NCBI RefSeq assembly: GCF_000576555.1
Contig: NZ_CP007145.1
Span: 3,928,501 to 3,992,500, forward strand
Reading direction: 5' to 3'
Origin: Hymenobacter swuensis DY53
Lineage (GTDB): Bacteria > Bacteroidota > Bacteroidia > Cytophagales > Hymenobacteraceae
DNA length: 64,000 nucleotides
The position numbers were made by a program, and so were the translations under genes. The notes beneath the pieces are model-generated. The model saw only the letters and a program-made list of their open reading frames with translations. It was not told the DNA's origin and searched no databases. Numbering within the stretch: position 1 is the stretch's first letter; the number at the start of each line of letters is the position of its first letter. Shown here piece by piece: positions 10,828 through 19,118 of the stretch.

Positions 10828-10935
10828 AATGATGAATCCGGAATGATAAATCAGGAATTGGTAGACCGCCAACAAGCTGCTCTTAACCATATCTCCTTTT
10901 TGACTCATCATTCTTAATTCATAACTCATAATTCC
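10828..10935. repeat. Degenerate heptamer repeats in opposed orientation
   Basis: The left part reads as units of the form GAATNNN on the plus strand (TAATGAT, GAATCCG, GAATGAT, AAATCAG, GAATTGG). The right part (about 10900-10935) reads the same way on the minus strand (GAATTAT, GAGTTAT, GAATTAA, GAATGAT). The arms keep the 7-base rhythm but pair only partially. This fills the 118-base gap after the MoxR gene. Confidence 0.6.
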
Positions 10936-10943
10936 CTTCAAGC

Positions 10944-11387
10944 ATGGAAGCAGCCGGTTACTACCAGCAATTTGAGCGCAACCTGGAAATTATTATCAGT
11001 GGTCTGGAAGCTGGGCTCGATGTGCGCACTACCGCCCTCACTACCTCTTTGCCGCTTGAGGTGTATGTGCTGAGTGAAGTACTGAACCAGGGTGGCGGCC
11101 AGTTCCGCCTTACCACAGAAACACCTCTGGAGCGGCTGCGCGAGTTTCATGCCCAGTTTCGCCAGAACGAAGCCGGCAACGAAGCCCTGATGCAACGCAT
11201 CCTGGACGACAAAAAGGCACTGATGCGCACACCCGAAGGCCGCGTGCTTACCAAGGAAATGTTGATTCGCCGCCTGGAATACTTTAATGAGGCCGCCCGC
11301 CAGGTAAACGTAATGCGCAACCAGCATGCTCTCGGCAGTCCACCGCAGGCCCGTTCCGGCATCGGGGCAGAACTGCAGAAAGGCTAA
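10944..11387 (+). CDS. Uncharacterised 147-residue protein
   Basis: I do not recognise a named domain. The protein is soluble, without signal peptide or membrane segment. It starts MEAAGYYQQFERNLEI and is rich in helical, charged stretches (LERLREFHAQFRQNEAGNEALMQRILDDK is split by a likely turn). A region near the end (GRVLTKEMLIRRLEYFNEAARQ) looks like a pair of amphipathic helices. It lies downstream of the MoxR gene on the same strand with repeat-filled spacing of 118 bases and could be cotranscribed. Codon use looks like that of its neighbours, so it is probably a real lineage-specific gene. Confidence 0.75.
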   Translation: MEAAGYYQQFERNLEIIISGLEAGLDVRTTALTTSLPLEVYVLSEVLNQGGGQFRLTTETPLERLREFHAQFRQNEAGNEALMQRILDDKKALMRTPEGRVLTKEMLIRRLEYFNEAARQVNVMRNQHALGSPPQARSGIGAELQKG

Positions 11388-11391
11388 GCCC

Positions 11392-11578
11392 GGGTTGGGC
11401 CGGATTCATCGGATTTCGTGGATGATTTGCTGTTAGATAAACTCCATATAAGTCCTCCGGATTTAGAAAACAGAAAGGCTTGCCACATTGGCAAGCCTTT
11501 CTGTTTGGGTTTATCGGATTGTAAACCGGTTCGTTGTAGTCATCCATAATATCCGACGACTCCGGCCCAACCAAGGCT
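11392..11578. repeat. Large nested inverted repeat with terminator core
   Basis: Outer arms: GGTTGGGCCGGATTCATCGG near 11394 pairs with CCGACGACTCCGGCCCAACC ending near 11574, with two mismatches. The inner core at 11468-11506 is a perfect hairpin of 17-base arms (AAACAGAAAGGCTTGCC) and a 5-base loop, ending in TTT. It separates a plus-strand gene from a convergent minus-strand SDR gene and likely terminates both. Confidence 0.8.
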
Positions 11579-11592
11579 TAGCCTTTCTACGG

Positions 11593-12477
11593 CTACGACA
11601 TAGAAGCTGCAGCTTCTTCGCGCACTTTGGTATTGCCTTCCTTGCTGTGTTGCAGGTTGAGGCTGCCGGTGGGCTCCTGCTTCAGATGACTGGGAACCTC
11701 GTCACCGGCTGCGCTCTTGGAGATAGTGACGCCACCATCTACAAAGTATGTGGCCCCGGTAACGTAGCTGGCTTCCTCGGAGGCCAGGAACAGGTACACG
11801 TTGGCTACTTCTTCAGGCGTACCCCGGCGACCCAGCGGTACACCGGCCACCGTATTCTTTTCCATTTTCTGGTTCATCGGTCCGGTTTCCTTGTGCGTCC
11901 AGGCCGTATCAATAGGCCCTGGGCCGACGCAATTCACCCGGACACCGTGCTTGGCTTGCTCCACCGCTAAGCCCTTGCTGAAGGTCATCACCCAGGCTTT
12001 GGTGCCGCCGTAGGGCGTAATCATGGGGGAACCCATCTGCCCGGCTTCCGAACCCGCCGATACTATGTTGCCCTTTGTCTTTTGTAGCTCTGGCAACGCT
12101 GCTCGGCTCATCATGAACACCGAGTAGATGTTGTTTTTGATCATGTACTCAAAAGCATCCACCGGATACTGGTCCAGTTCGGCGGTGGCCGGGAATACAC
12201 CCGCATTGTTAACGAGGATATCGAGTTTGCCGAATTCCTGCACGGCTGCTTTTACGCAGGCTTCCGCTACCTCCTGGGCCGAAATGTCGCCGAGGTAACC
12301 GATGGCGCGGCCCCCTTCGGCCAGAATTTCATCCACGACTTCCCGCACCGGGTCCGATTCGAGCCCGACAACGACGACTGCAGCCCCTTCACGGGCAAAC
12401 TTCTTGCTGATTGCTTCGCCGATACCCGAGCCACCGCCCGTTACTATTACTACTTTATTGGTGAGTCTGCCTGACAT
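11593..12477 (-). CDS. SDR family oxidoreductase
   Basis: A classical NAD(P)-dependent short-chain dehydrogenase, related in layout to glucose 1-dehydrogenase/3-oxoacyl reductase-like enzymes. Cofactor motif TGGGSGIGEA near the N-terminus, NNAG in the middle, catalytic YGGTK with an upstream Ser (IVSAGSEAGQ), and the family C-terminal YVTGATYFVDGG. The chosen ATG at 12477 (MSGRLTNKVVIVTGG) gives 294 residues; the longer open frame to 12579 lacks SDR character. A hydrophilic tail of some 35 residues follows the domain. Substrate unknown. It is transcribed divergently from an acetyltransferase gene. Confidence 0.93.
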   Translation of the reverse strand: MSGRLTNKVVIVTGGGSGIGEAISKKFAREGAAVVVVGLESDPVREVVDEILAEGGRAIGYLGDISAQEVAEACVKAAVQEFGKLDILVNNAGVFPATAELDQYPVDAFEYMIKNNIYSVFMMSRAALPELQKTKGNIVSAGSEAGQMGSPMITPYGGTKAWVMTFSKGLAVEQAKHGVRVNCVGPGPIDTAWTHKETGPMNQKMEKNTVAGVPLGRRGTPEEVANVYLFLASEEASYVTGATYFVDGGVTISKSAAGDEVPSHLKQEPTGSLNLQHSKEGNTKVREEAAASMS

Positions 12478-12674
12478 GTTGAAAGGATTAAAAAGGAACA
12501 ATACGCCTCCGGACGGGAGTAGCTCCCGAAAATTCATCCGGTAATGAGGCGTGCGTATACCCTTCTGAACGACTGCCATGTGCCGAAGTTTCTACCGCCG
12601 AGCTTTAGCTTGCCGTCGTGTAGGCCGGTTTTGCGTCTTTCTCTGTAGTATCACCCGGTTACCTACCCCAAATC

Positions 12675-13250
12675 ATGTACGCCGTTCCGCCCCTGCCAGC
12701 TCCTGCCGGCACGCCTATTCGGGCGGCTAGGCTTACGCTGCGCCCCTACCTGCCTTCCGACACGACCGATTTCTTCCGGCTTATCGATGAAAACCGAACC
12801 CGGCTACGGCCGTCGTTTCCGGCCCGCGAAGCGGCCGTGCAAAGCCCTGCTGCCGCTTCGCAAACCCTCACCCGGTTCCGGCACGACTGGACTACCGGCC
12901 GGCTGTACGTCTTCGGTATCTGGCATCAGGAAACCCAGCAGTACCTTGGCGACATCAGTCTAAAGCCTAACTGGACTCCGCCCATCACCCTTGAAATCGG
13001 CTATTACCTCGCAGCCGATGCGGAAGGGAAAGGATACGCGCGCGAGGCATTAGCGGCCATTGCCACTTTTGGCTTTGAGGTACTGCACGCTGAACGGCTC
13101 CTGATTCGTTGCAAAGCAACGAATCCCCGTAGCTGCGCCGTAGCCGAAGCCGTGGGCTTCCGGCCCCTGCCACCCCGGCCGCGCCCCTGGCCTCTGCGCG
13201 TCTTCGGTAGCTCCGATATTCTCTATTATTGCCTGCGACGGCCGGCCTGA
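12675..13250 (+). CDS. GNAT family N-acetyltransferase (RimJ/RimL-like)
   Basis: A 191-residue GNAT acetyltransferase, the family that moves an acetyl group from acetyl-CoA to an amine. The N-terminal strand GTPIRAARLTLRPYLPSD is typical of the RimJ/RimL branch. The acetyl-CoA-binding region is EIGYYLAADAEGKGYAREAL (motif A, with the Q/RxxGxG/A-like turn as AEGKGYA), followed by AERLLIRCKATNPRSCAVAEAVGF (motif B). The branch includes ribosomal-protein alanine acetyltransferases and many enzymes acting on small molecules, so the substrate is open. It stands alone, convergent with the barrel gene at 13271. Confidence 0.9.
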   Translation: MYAVPPLPAPAGTPIRAARLTLRPYLPSDTTDFFRLIDENRTRLRPSFPAREAAVQSPAAASQTLTRFRHDWTTGRLYVFGIWHQETQQYLGDISLKPNWTPPITLEIGYYLAADAEGKGYAREALAAIATFGFEVLHAERLLIRCKATNPRSCAVAEAVGFRPLPPRPRPWPLRVFGSSDILYYCLRRPA

Positions 13251-13270
13251 AACACCCTGAAAAGCGCCTC

Positions 13271-14434
13271 CTAATTGCCTTTTATGGTCCCCAGCAGGAA
13301 GCTCTGGTTGAAATTCAGATACAACGCGAAGGAGAAATCGAACAGACCATTATTGAGGTCGTAGAGCGGCTCGAAGCGCGTAGTAAGGATAAGATTGCCG
13401 GGTAGCCGGTAGTCCTTAATGGCCCGCAGAATTAGCAGCTGCCGCTGCTTTTCGGTGTAGCCCGGGTCGGCCACCGAAACGGAAACCGACTGGTACAGCC
13501 GCCCCCCGATGGGCGAGATATACCCGCTGCCCTGCCAATACGCCAGCTGCAGATTAGACAGGCGGGTATCGAGGCCGACGTTGAGGTAGAGCCCGGTCCC
13601 GCGCTTGTAGGGCAACGCGTAGGTGAAGGAGTAGTCGTGGAAGTAAGTTACGTAGCCATCAAAATGCGCCGCCTGCACGAAACGTGAGGCCAGTGCCTTA
13701 CGCATCCGCAGGCCGGTAGCCACGTTGAACAACGTCTGCAGCGGTTTATCAATAGTATCCAGCTGCCCACCAACGTGGGTAGCCGTGAACTGAAACGGCA
13801 GCTTCAGTAGCCAGCCCGTGGAGTCGCCCAAAAGGCGGCGCTCCACGCTCAGGCCGCCGGCCACTTCCTCCTGGTAGTTGCTGAAGCGGTACTGCTGCCG
13901 CCGCCAGTTCACCCAGGCATCCAGAAACGTATTATCTGTCAGGTATTGATACTGCACGCCTTCTTCCAGTCGGTCGTATAGTACCCGCTCAAAGTCATAC
14001 ATCGGCTCGATGTAGCCGTGCTGCAGGTTACCTTCAATGTTGCCGAACAGCAGCCGGTGTGGCCCCTGCGCGTACTTGAGTGTGAACAAGGGCCGCACCT
14101 GCCGCAGCCGCTGCGTGCCGTAGTCCTTCTGCAGAAAAATGCCGGCCTCCAGCCGCAGGTTAGCTGCCGGGAAATACACCAGCCGCGGGGCCAGCTGCGC
14201 CCCAAAGTAGGTCAGGCCGGGGTCAATTTTGTTGAAATACTCGTTGTCTTTATTGTAGAGCAGCCCCTGCACTTCCAGCCGCACCTGCCGCTCATAGCTC
14301 GGGCCCAGCGGCAGGCGGTTAAAGAAAGCCCGGTTATCCAGTTGCGCCTGCGCGGCTCCCGTCAGGGCCAGCCACGCTACCAGCGTCAGTATCAGAACCC
14401 TAGAAGCCCGGTTTGATTCCAAAAAATTTAGCAC
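13271..14434 (-). CDS. Exported protein, probable outer-membrane beta-barrel
   Basis: 387 residues beginning at a GTG (MLNFLESNRASRVLILT...), with a clear signal peptide ending TGAAQAQ. The rest alternates polar and hydrophobic residues in many short strands rich in Tyr, Phe and Arg (for example LLFGNIEGNLQHGY, AWVNWRRQQYRF, LTTRFEPLYDL), typical of an outer-membrane barrel. It ends in a Phe-containing strand (FALYLNFNQSFLLGTIKGN). I do not recognise a named family. It is divergent from recA and convergent with the GNAT gene. Confidence 0.8.
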   Translation of the reverse strand: MLNFLESNRASRVLILTLVAWLALTGAAQAQLDNRAFFNRLPLGPSYERQVRLEVQGLLYNKDNEYFNKIDPGLTYFGAQLAPRLVYFPAANLRLEAGIFLQKDYGTQRLRQVRPLFTLKYAQGPHRLLFGNIEGNLQHGYIEPMYDFERVLYDRLEEGVQYQYLTDNTFLDAWVNWRRQQYRFSNYQEEVAGGLSVERRLLGDSTGWLLKLPFQFTATHVGGQLDTIDKPLQTLFNVATGLRMRKALASRFVQAAHFDGYVTYFHDYSFTYALPYKRGTGLYLNVGLDTRLSNLQLAYWQGSGYISPIGGRLYQSVSVSVADPGYTEKQRQLLILRAIKDYRLPGNLILTTRFEPLYDLNNGLFDFSFALYLNFNQSFLLGTIKGN

Positions 14435-14628
14435 AGAAAAAACATCCTGAATTCAACGAATTTTTTTAGCATTGCGGGCACAAAATATAGTCCGGCGGCG
14501 TTACCATGAGCCGCCCCTGACCGGCCCCGTTTCTACTGCTTCCTGCGCTCGGGCAAGTGGTTGTTCCGGCCGGCTAAAAGGCCTACATTCACCAAACCTA
14601 AGCATTTCCAAACAACCCCTTTATACTA

Positions 14629-15738
14629 ATGGCAGCAACCACTGAAAAGGCTGAGAAAGCGGAAAAAACCGCCTCTAACCCCCAGGCCGAGAAACTCAAA
14701 GCCCTTCAGCTTACCCTCGATAAGCTAGATAAGAGCTACGGCAAAGGTACCGTGATGAAGCTCAGCGACAACAAGGTGATGGACATTGAAGTCATCAGCA
14801 CCGGCTCGTTAGGGCTGGATATTGCGCTGGGTGTGGGTGGTCTGCCTAAGGGCCGCGTAGTGGAAATCTACGGCCCGGAATCGTCGGGTAAAACGACCCT
14901 CACGATGCACTGCATTGCTGAGGCGCAGAAAAAGGGGGGTATTGCCGCCTTCATTGATGCCGAGCACGCCTTCGATCCGCTGTACGCCAAGAAACTCGGT
15001 ATCGACACAGCCAACCTGCTCATCGCCCAGCCCGACAATGGCGAGCAGGCGCTGGAAATTGCCGACCAGCTGATTTCCTCCGGCGCCATCGACATCATTG
15101 TGATTGACTCCGTAGCCGCTCTGGTACCGAAAGGCGAGTTGGAAGGCGACATGGGCGACTCGAAAGTGGGTCTGCATGCCCGCCTCATGAGCCAGGCCCT
15201 GCGGAAGCTCACCGGCACCATCAATAAAACCGGCTGCTGCTGCATCTTTATCAACCAGCTGCGCGAGAAAATCGGGGTGATGTTCGGTTCACCCGAAACC
15301 ACTACCGGTGGTAACGCCCTGAAATTCTACGCTTCGGTTCGCCTGGATATCCGCCGCATTGGCCAGATCAAGGAGGACAAAGACAATATCACCGGTAACC
15401 GCACTAAGGTGAAGGTGGTGAAGAACAAGGTAGCACCGCCTTTCAAAGTCATTGAATTCGACATCCTGTATGGCGAAGGCATTTCCAAAGTGGGTGAAAT
15501 TCTGGACTTGGGCGTGGACATGGGCATCATTGCCAAATCGGGCTCCTGGTTCTCTTACGAAGGCAACCGCCTGGGTCAGGGCCGCGAAGGCGTGAAAACC
15601 GTCCTGCTCGACAACCCGGAGCTGGCTGATAAAATCGAAGCCCAGATTCGGGCTAAGGTGAAAGGTGCCCCCGAGGAAGCCTTGGCTGCTATTCCCGAGG
15701 ACCACACCACCGACGAAGACGAGGACGACGACCTGTAA
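14629..15738 (+). CDS. recA: Recombinase RecA
   Basis: The DNA strand-exchange ATPase and SOS coprotease. 369 residues, a normal length. Walker [10 protein letters not shown] (residues 82-90), Walker [15 protein letters not shown], loop L1 region [22 protein letters not shown], loop L2 [13 protein letters not shown] preceded by [13 protein letters not shown]. It ends in the expected acidic tail ([10 protein letters not shown]). The N-terminus has an extra Ala/Lys/Glu-rich stretch ([15 protein letters not shown]) common in this phylum. A weak TAGCATTG box (one mismatch to TAnnTTTG) lies at 14467. A strong terminator follows. Confidence 0.99.
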   Translation: MAATTEKAEKAEKTASNPQAEKLKALQLTLDKLDKSYGKGTVMKLSDNKVMDIEVISTGSLGLDIALGVGGLPKGRVVEIYGPESSGKTTLTMHCIAEAQKKGGIAAFIDAEHAFDPLYAKKLGIDTANLLIAQPDNGEQALEIADQLISSGAIDIIVIDSVAALVPKGELEGDMGDSKVGLHARLMSQALRKLTGTINKTGCCCIFINQLREKIGVMFGSPETTTGGNALKFYASVRLDIRRIGQIKEDKDNITGNRTKVKVVKNKVAPPFKVIEFDILYGEGISKVGEILDLGVDMGIIAKSGSWFSYEGNRLGQGREGVKTVLLDNPELADKIEAQIRAKVKGAPEEALAAIPEDHTTDEDEDDDL

Positions 15739-15762
15739 GCTTTGCACAAGCTCTTGGAGTGA

Positions 15763-15797
15763 AAAAAGCCCTGCCGGACAACCGGCAGGGTTTTCTT
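15763..15797 (+). terminator. Terminator after recA
   Basis: CCCTGCCGG and CCGGCAGGG form a stem with a 4-base loop, preceded by a run of A and followed by TTTTCTTTT. Confidence 0.9.
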
Positions 15798-15898
15798 TTG
15801 CGTATGGCTCACGCTCGATGCCTTCCGGTTTTTCACACGATGCGTAACTGGTCGATACCGGTTTTAGTATCGGATTCTACCGCGTTTGACAGCTGCTT

Positions 15899-15928
15899 TT
15901 TGGCTCTGTCAGAATCCGAGTATCTTTG
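15899..15928 (+). promoter_or_regulatory. Bacteroidota-type promoter for DUF3108 gene
   Basis: TTTG at 15899-15902, an 18-base spacer, then TATCTTTG at 15921-15928: both elements of the TTTG/TAnnTTTG consensus with ideal spacing, about 50 bases before the start codon. Confidence 0.75.
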
Positions 15929-15980
15929 CTGGCACCGCATTTGAGAAGGTCCCGGCTACACTCTACTTTGCCGCTTGTCC

Positions 15981-16811
15981 ATGAACCGCCGCTGGCTTCT
16001 GTTTTCTGTGCTGACCCTGCCGCTGGCTGCGGCACTCACAGCGTTTGGCCCGGCCTCCGAGGCCACCCGCACCGTCTCCAATCAAAGTTTTGACCGAGGC
16101 GAAACCTTGCAATATAAGGTGCATTATGGCCTCATCAACGCGGCAGAGGCCACTATTGAGGTCGACGATGCCGTGCATCGAGTGAATGAGCGGCCCTGCT
16201 ACAAGGCCACCGTTACGGGCCGTACCACGGGCTCCTTCGACTTCTTCCTGCGCATCCGCGACACCTGGCGCTCTTACATCGATACCACCAGCATTCTACC
16301 GCAACGGTTCTTCCGCAACATTGAGGAGAACAACTACCGCAAGCGCGAAACTGTGGACTTTGATCATGCTCGCGACGTAGCCGATGTGGAAAGCCACAAG
16401 CGCGATAAAAACAACGTCAAGAAGGGCACGTTCAAAATCCCGAATAACGTGCAGGACATTGTCAGCGGCTTTTATTTCCTGCGCACCCTGAATTATGACC
16501 AGCGCAAGGTGGGGGAAGTAATCAAGGTGCAGGGTTTCTTCGACGAAGACGTGTTTAACATGGATGTGGTGTATAAGGGCCGCGAAGTGGTGGAAACTAA
16601 GGCCGGCACCATTCGCACCATCCGGCTGGTGCCTAAAATGCCCAGCAACAAGATCTTTAAGGGAGAAAATGCCGTTTCGGTGTATCTCTCCGACGACCGG
16701 AATAAGGTTCCGGTCCTGATTCAGGCCGAAATGTTTGTAGGGGCCGTGAAGGTCGACCTCTACAAATACAAAGGCCTCCGAAACCGGCTAAATCTGGTGG
16801 CGCAAAAATGA
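15981..16811 (+). CDS. DUF3108 domain exported protein
   Basis: 276 residues from the ATG at 15981; a TTG two codons earlier is less likely. A signal peptide (MNRRWLLFSVLTLPLAAALTAFG) is followed by a DUF3108 domain covering almost the whole mature protein: FDRGETLQYKVHYGLINAAEATIEV, then DTWRSYIDTTSILPQRF and the C-terminal VPVLIQAEMFVGAVKVDLYKY. The family is found in the periplasm of Gram-negative bacteria and has no assigned activity. It has its own TTTG/TATCTTTG promoter and a terminator at 16821, so it is a single-gene unit. Confidence 0.9.
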   Translation: MNRRWLLFSVLTLPLAAALTAFGPASEATRTVSNQSFDRGETLQYKVHYGLINAAEATIEVDDAVHRVNERPCYKATVTGRTTGSFDFFLRIRDTWRSYIDTTSILPQRFFRNIEENNYRKRETVDFDHARDVADVESHKRDKNNVKKGTFKIPNNVQDIVSGFYFLRTLNYDQRKVGEVIKVQGFFDEDVFNMDVVYKGREVVETKAGTIRTIRLVPKMPSNKIFKGENAVSVYLSDDRNKVPVLIQAEMFVGAVKVDLYKYKGLRNRLNLVAQK

Positions 16812-16820
16812 TTCTGTGTG

Positions 16821-16856
16821 AAGCGGCTTCCGTTGGGGGCCGCTTTTCTTTTTTTC
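16821..16856 (+). terminator. Terminator after DUF3108 gene
   Basis: AAGCGGC (16821-16827) pairs with GCCGCTT (16839-16845), followed by a T-rich tract TTCTTTTTTT. Confidence 0.8.
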
Positions 16857-17094
16857 CATACCTGTTCATCCCCCGCTCCTTGTCTGATGCCGACTACCCT
16901 CGCCACCCGCCGCCGCATGGTTCTGCAACCCAGCCGTGTGGCAGTGCAGGCCCCAGTGAAAGCCCCACCGGCCGTAGCTGATTTTGTGTGGCCCATTCCC
17001 AACCCCGCTCCCCGGAAGGAGTCGGCTCCCGGCCGAATCCGGCTACCGGCAGCGGGTAACGAAAACGTAACACGCCGCGCGCGCCGGCCGGCGG

Positions 17095-17102
17095 TACTTT
17101 TG
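17095..17102 (+). promoter_or_regulatory. Probable -7 element of response-regulator gene
   Basis: TACTTTTG matches TAnnTTTG and lies 39 bases before the GTG at 17142, which supports that start over longer versions. Confidence 0.55.
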
Positions 17103-17141
17103 TCCTCGCGCATTCTCTTTTACCCTAAACCTCCCCGTTCC

Positions 17142-17843
17142 GTGCAACCAACCGCCAACCCCAACGCCTACAAGATTCTGGTAGTGGACGACGACCCCGA
17201 CATCGTGGAGCTGCTGGAGTACAACCTGCGCAAGGAAGGCTACGAGGTAGCCAGCGCCCCCGACGGCCGTAAAGCCCTCGAAGTTGCGCCTCTGTTCGGG
17301 CCGGATATTATCCTGCTCGACGTGATGATGCCCAACCTTGATGGGATTGCCGCCTGCCGCCAGCTGCGTGAGCAACCCAAGTTCAAGGATACATACATCA
17401 TCTTCCTGACGGCACGGGCTGAGGAATTCTCGGAAGTAGCCGCCTTCGACGCCGGGGCCGACGACTTCATTGCCAAGCCCATCAAGCCCCGGGCCTTGCT
17501 CAGCCGCTTGGCTGCCTTCGTGCGCCGCGACAAAGACCCGCAACAGGTGTCGGATACCATTGAAATCAACGGCCTCAAGATTGACCGTACCGGCTTTGCC
17601 GTGTATCAGGAGGGCCGCAAAATCTCGCTGCCCAAAAAAGAGTTTGAGCTGCTGGCCTTCCTGGCCGCCTCGCCCCATAAAGTATTCGGCCGCGACGAGT
17701 TACTGCAGAACATCTGGGGCAACGACGTATTTGTGCTGGCCCGCACCGTAGACGTACACATCCGCAAAGTGCGCGAAAAAGTAGGTGACCACCACATCCA
17801 GACCATTAAAGGCGTCGGCTACAAGTTCAATACCGACAACTAA
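17142..17843 (+). CDS. OmpR/PhoB-family response regulator
   Basis: A two-component transcription factor. The receiver domain (about residues 12-125) shows the acidic pocket VVDDDPD, phospho-acceptor Asp60 in ILLDVMMP, Thr in FLTARA and Lys in FIAKPIKP. The winged-helix OmpR domain follows (KISLPKKEFELLAFLA, then VDVHIRKVREKVGDHHIQTIKGVGYKF). The GTG at 17142 (VQPTANPNAYKILVV) is preferred: a promoter-like TACTTTTG and a terminator lie inside the longer open frame. Length 233 residues fits PhoB/PhoP relatives. The cognate kinase gene follows 108 bases later, across a large hairpin. The nearest functional guess is PhoB, not proven. Confidence 0.93.
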   Translation: MQPTANPNAYKILVVDDDPDIVELLEYNLRKEGYEVASAPDGRKALEVAPLFGPDIILLDVMMPNLDGIAACRQLREQPKFKDTYIIFLTARAEEFSEVAAFDAGADDFIAKPIKPRALLSRLAAFVRRDKDPQQVSDTIEINGLKIDRTGFAVYQEGRKISLPKKEFELLAFLAASPHKVFGRDELLQNIWGNDVFVLARTVDVHIRKVREKVGDHHIQTIKGVGYKFNTDN

Positions 17844-17845
17844 GT

Positions 17846-17940
17846 GAAGTGGTGAGATGGTGAAATGGTGAGTTGCTGTTCTATCCGCACAAGTGGTGCT
17901 TGCAGAACAGCAACTCACCATTTCACCATCTCACCACTTC
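17846..17940. repeat. Perfect 37-bp-arm inverted repeat between RR and HK genes
   Basis: Arms 17846-17882 and 17904-17940 are exact reverse complements around a 21-base loop, which itself holds a GCAC/GTGC pair. The left arm is four degenerate 8-base units (GTGAAGTG, GTGAGATG, GTGAAATG, GTGAGTTG, counted from 17844). It fills nearly all the space between the two genes of one two-component system. Confidence 0.95.
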
Positions 17941-17951
17941 TTCATTTCCTT

Positions 17952-19031
17952 ATGCGCTTCTCTGTTTCTTCCCGGACCATTGCCATCATCCTGTCGTTAC
18001 TGGTGGCGGCGGTACTGACGACGCTGGCGTGGCTGGGGCCGACCCTGCCGTTTGAGCAGGGCGTACTGGCGGCTGGTATTACCGTGGCGGCCTGCTTTCT
18101 GCTGCTGTATCTGATGTTTGAGGCCCTCATTTTTCGGGAAATCAACAACATCTACGAGGGGCTGGAGCACATCAAGCGCAAGGAGTTCCGGCGCATGTCG
18201 AGCAAGTTTCTGTTCCGCCCCGAGCCGCTCAAGCGCATGCGCGACGAAATCCTGGACATGGCCCAGCGCAAGCAGCAGGAAATTGATGAGCTGAAGCGTC
18301 TGCAGGCCCTGCGGCGCGAGTTTCTGGCTGACGTGTCGCACGAGCTGAAAACGCCCATTTTCGCCGCCCAGGGCTTCGTGCACACCATCCTGGACGATGA
18401 CGACGTGGACGAATTCACGCGCAAAAAATTCCTCCAGAAAGCCGCCACCAGTCTCGATGCGTTGGATGCCCTGGTGCAGGACCTCGTCACGATTTCTCAA
18501 TTGGAAAAAGGCGTGGTACGCATGCGTCGGCAGAGTTTCGAGCTGCCCCAGCTGGTGCTGGATATCTTTGAGCAGCTGGAGCTGAAAGCTGCCCGCCGGA
18601 GTGTCACCCTGGAATTGTCGTTGCCCCCGGCCCTGGTGCCCGAGCAGGTCCGGGTACTGGCCGACCGTAACCGCATTCGACAGGTCCTCATCAACCTGAT
18701 TGACAACGCCATCAAATACGGCCGCGAGAACGGCCACGTCCGGGTAAGCCTGCAGGAAAGCGGGAAAGGCATCCGCATCAGCGTGCAGGACGACGGCGAA
18801 GGCATCCCGAAACAGCATCAGAACCGCATTTTCGAGCGTTTTTACCGCATTGATAAAAGCCGCACCCGGGAGTCGCGCGACGCGGGCGGCTCGGGGCTGG
18901 GCCTCGCCATCAGCAAGCATATTGTGGAAGCGCACCGTTCCACTATCCGGGTACGTAGTGAGATAGGCCAGGGCACTACGCTGGAATTCAAGCTCCCCCG
19001 CCCCCGCCGCGCACCCGAGGAAACGGTGTGA
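17952..19031 (+). CDS. PhoR-like sensor histidine kinase
   Basis: 359 residues from the ATG at 17952. Two transmembrane helices near the N-terminus (TIAIILSLLVAAVLTTLAWL and VLAAGITVAACFLLLYLMF) are joined by a loop of only some ten residues, so there is no periplasmic sensor domain. A HAMP-like/linker stretch follows, then HisKA with His130 in ADVSHELKTP, and HATPase_c with N box LINLIDNAIKYG, G1 DDGEGIP, F box FERFYRIDKSRTRES and G2 GGSGLGLAI. The pairing with the adjacent response regulator is inferred from position. The open frame upstream of 17952 crosses the hairpin and is not coding. Confidence 0.95.
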   Translation: MRFSVSSRTIAIILSLLVAAVLTTLAWLGPTLPFEQGVLAAGITVAACFLLLYLMFEALIFREINNIYEGLEHIKRKEFRRMSSKFLFRPEPLKRMRDEILDMAQRKQQEIDELKRLQALRREFLADVSHELKTPIFAAQGFVHTILDDDDVDEFTRKKFLQKAATSLDALDALVQDLVTISQLEKGVVRMRRQSFELPQLVLDIFEQLELKAARRSVTLELSLPPALVPEQVRVLADRNRIRQVLINLIDNAIKYGRENGHVRVSLQESGKGIRISVQDDGEGIPKQHQNRIFERFYRIDKSRTRESRDAGGSGLGLAISKHIVEAHRSTIRVRSEIGQGTTLEFKLPRPRRAPEETV

Positions 19032-19074
19032 AGTGGAAAGTCAAAGCTGGCTGCTGTGCTTTGACTTTTTACTT
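19031..19074. repeat. Heptamer-type inverted repeat after histidine kinase
   Basis: Left arm 19031-19047 and right arm 19058-19074 pair at 15 of 17 positions. Both read as AAGTNAA-type 7-base units (AAGTGGA AAGTCAA; on the other strand AAGTAAA AAGTCAA). The T-rich right arm may also act as a terminator for the kinase gene. Confidence 0.75.
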
Positions 19075-19080
19075 TTTCCC

Positions 19081-19109
19081 TTTGACTTCGCCATAGCCCC
19101 GTACCTTTG
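19081..19109 (+). promoter_or_regulatory. Promoter of pseudouridine synthase gene
   Basis: TTTG (19081-19084), 17-base spacer, TACCTTTG (19102-19109). Both elements match the phylum consensus. The ATG is only 9 bases after the -7 box, which implies a transcript with almost no leader. Confidence 0.75.
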
Positions 19110-19118
19110 CAGCTTCCT

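Larger units (their letters stand above)
16812..17141 (+). other. Intergenic region with terminator and promoter
   Basis: 330 bases between the DUF3108 gene and the response regulator. It holds a terminator (16821-16856) and a TACTTTTG box (17095-17102). An in-frame extension of the response regulator is open back to 16818 (translating as a Pro/Arg-rich stretch) but runs through the terminator and promoter, so I read it as noncoding. Confidence 0.7.

Noticed and set aside
16818..17141. N-terminal extension of the response regulator
   Set aside because: It would cross a terminator and a promoter-like TACTTTTG, and it has no family similarity.
17997..18935. Minus-strand open frame of 312 codons
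   Set aside because: Antisense to the histidine kinase, which has all its motifs.
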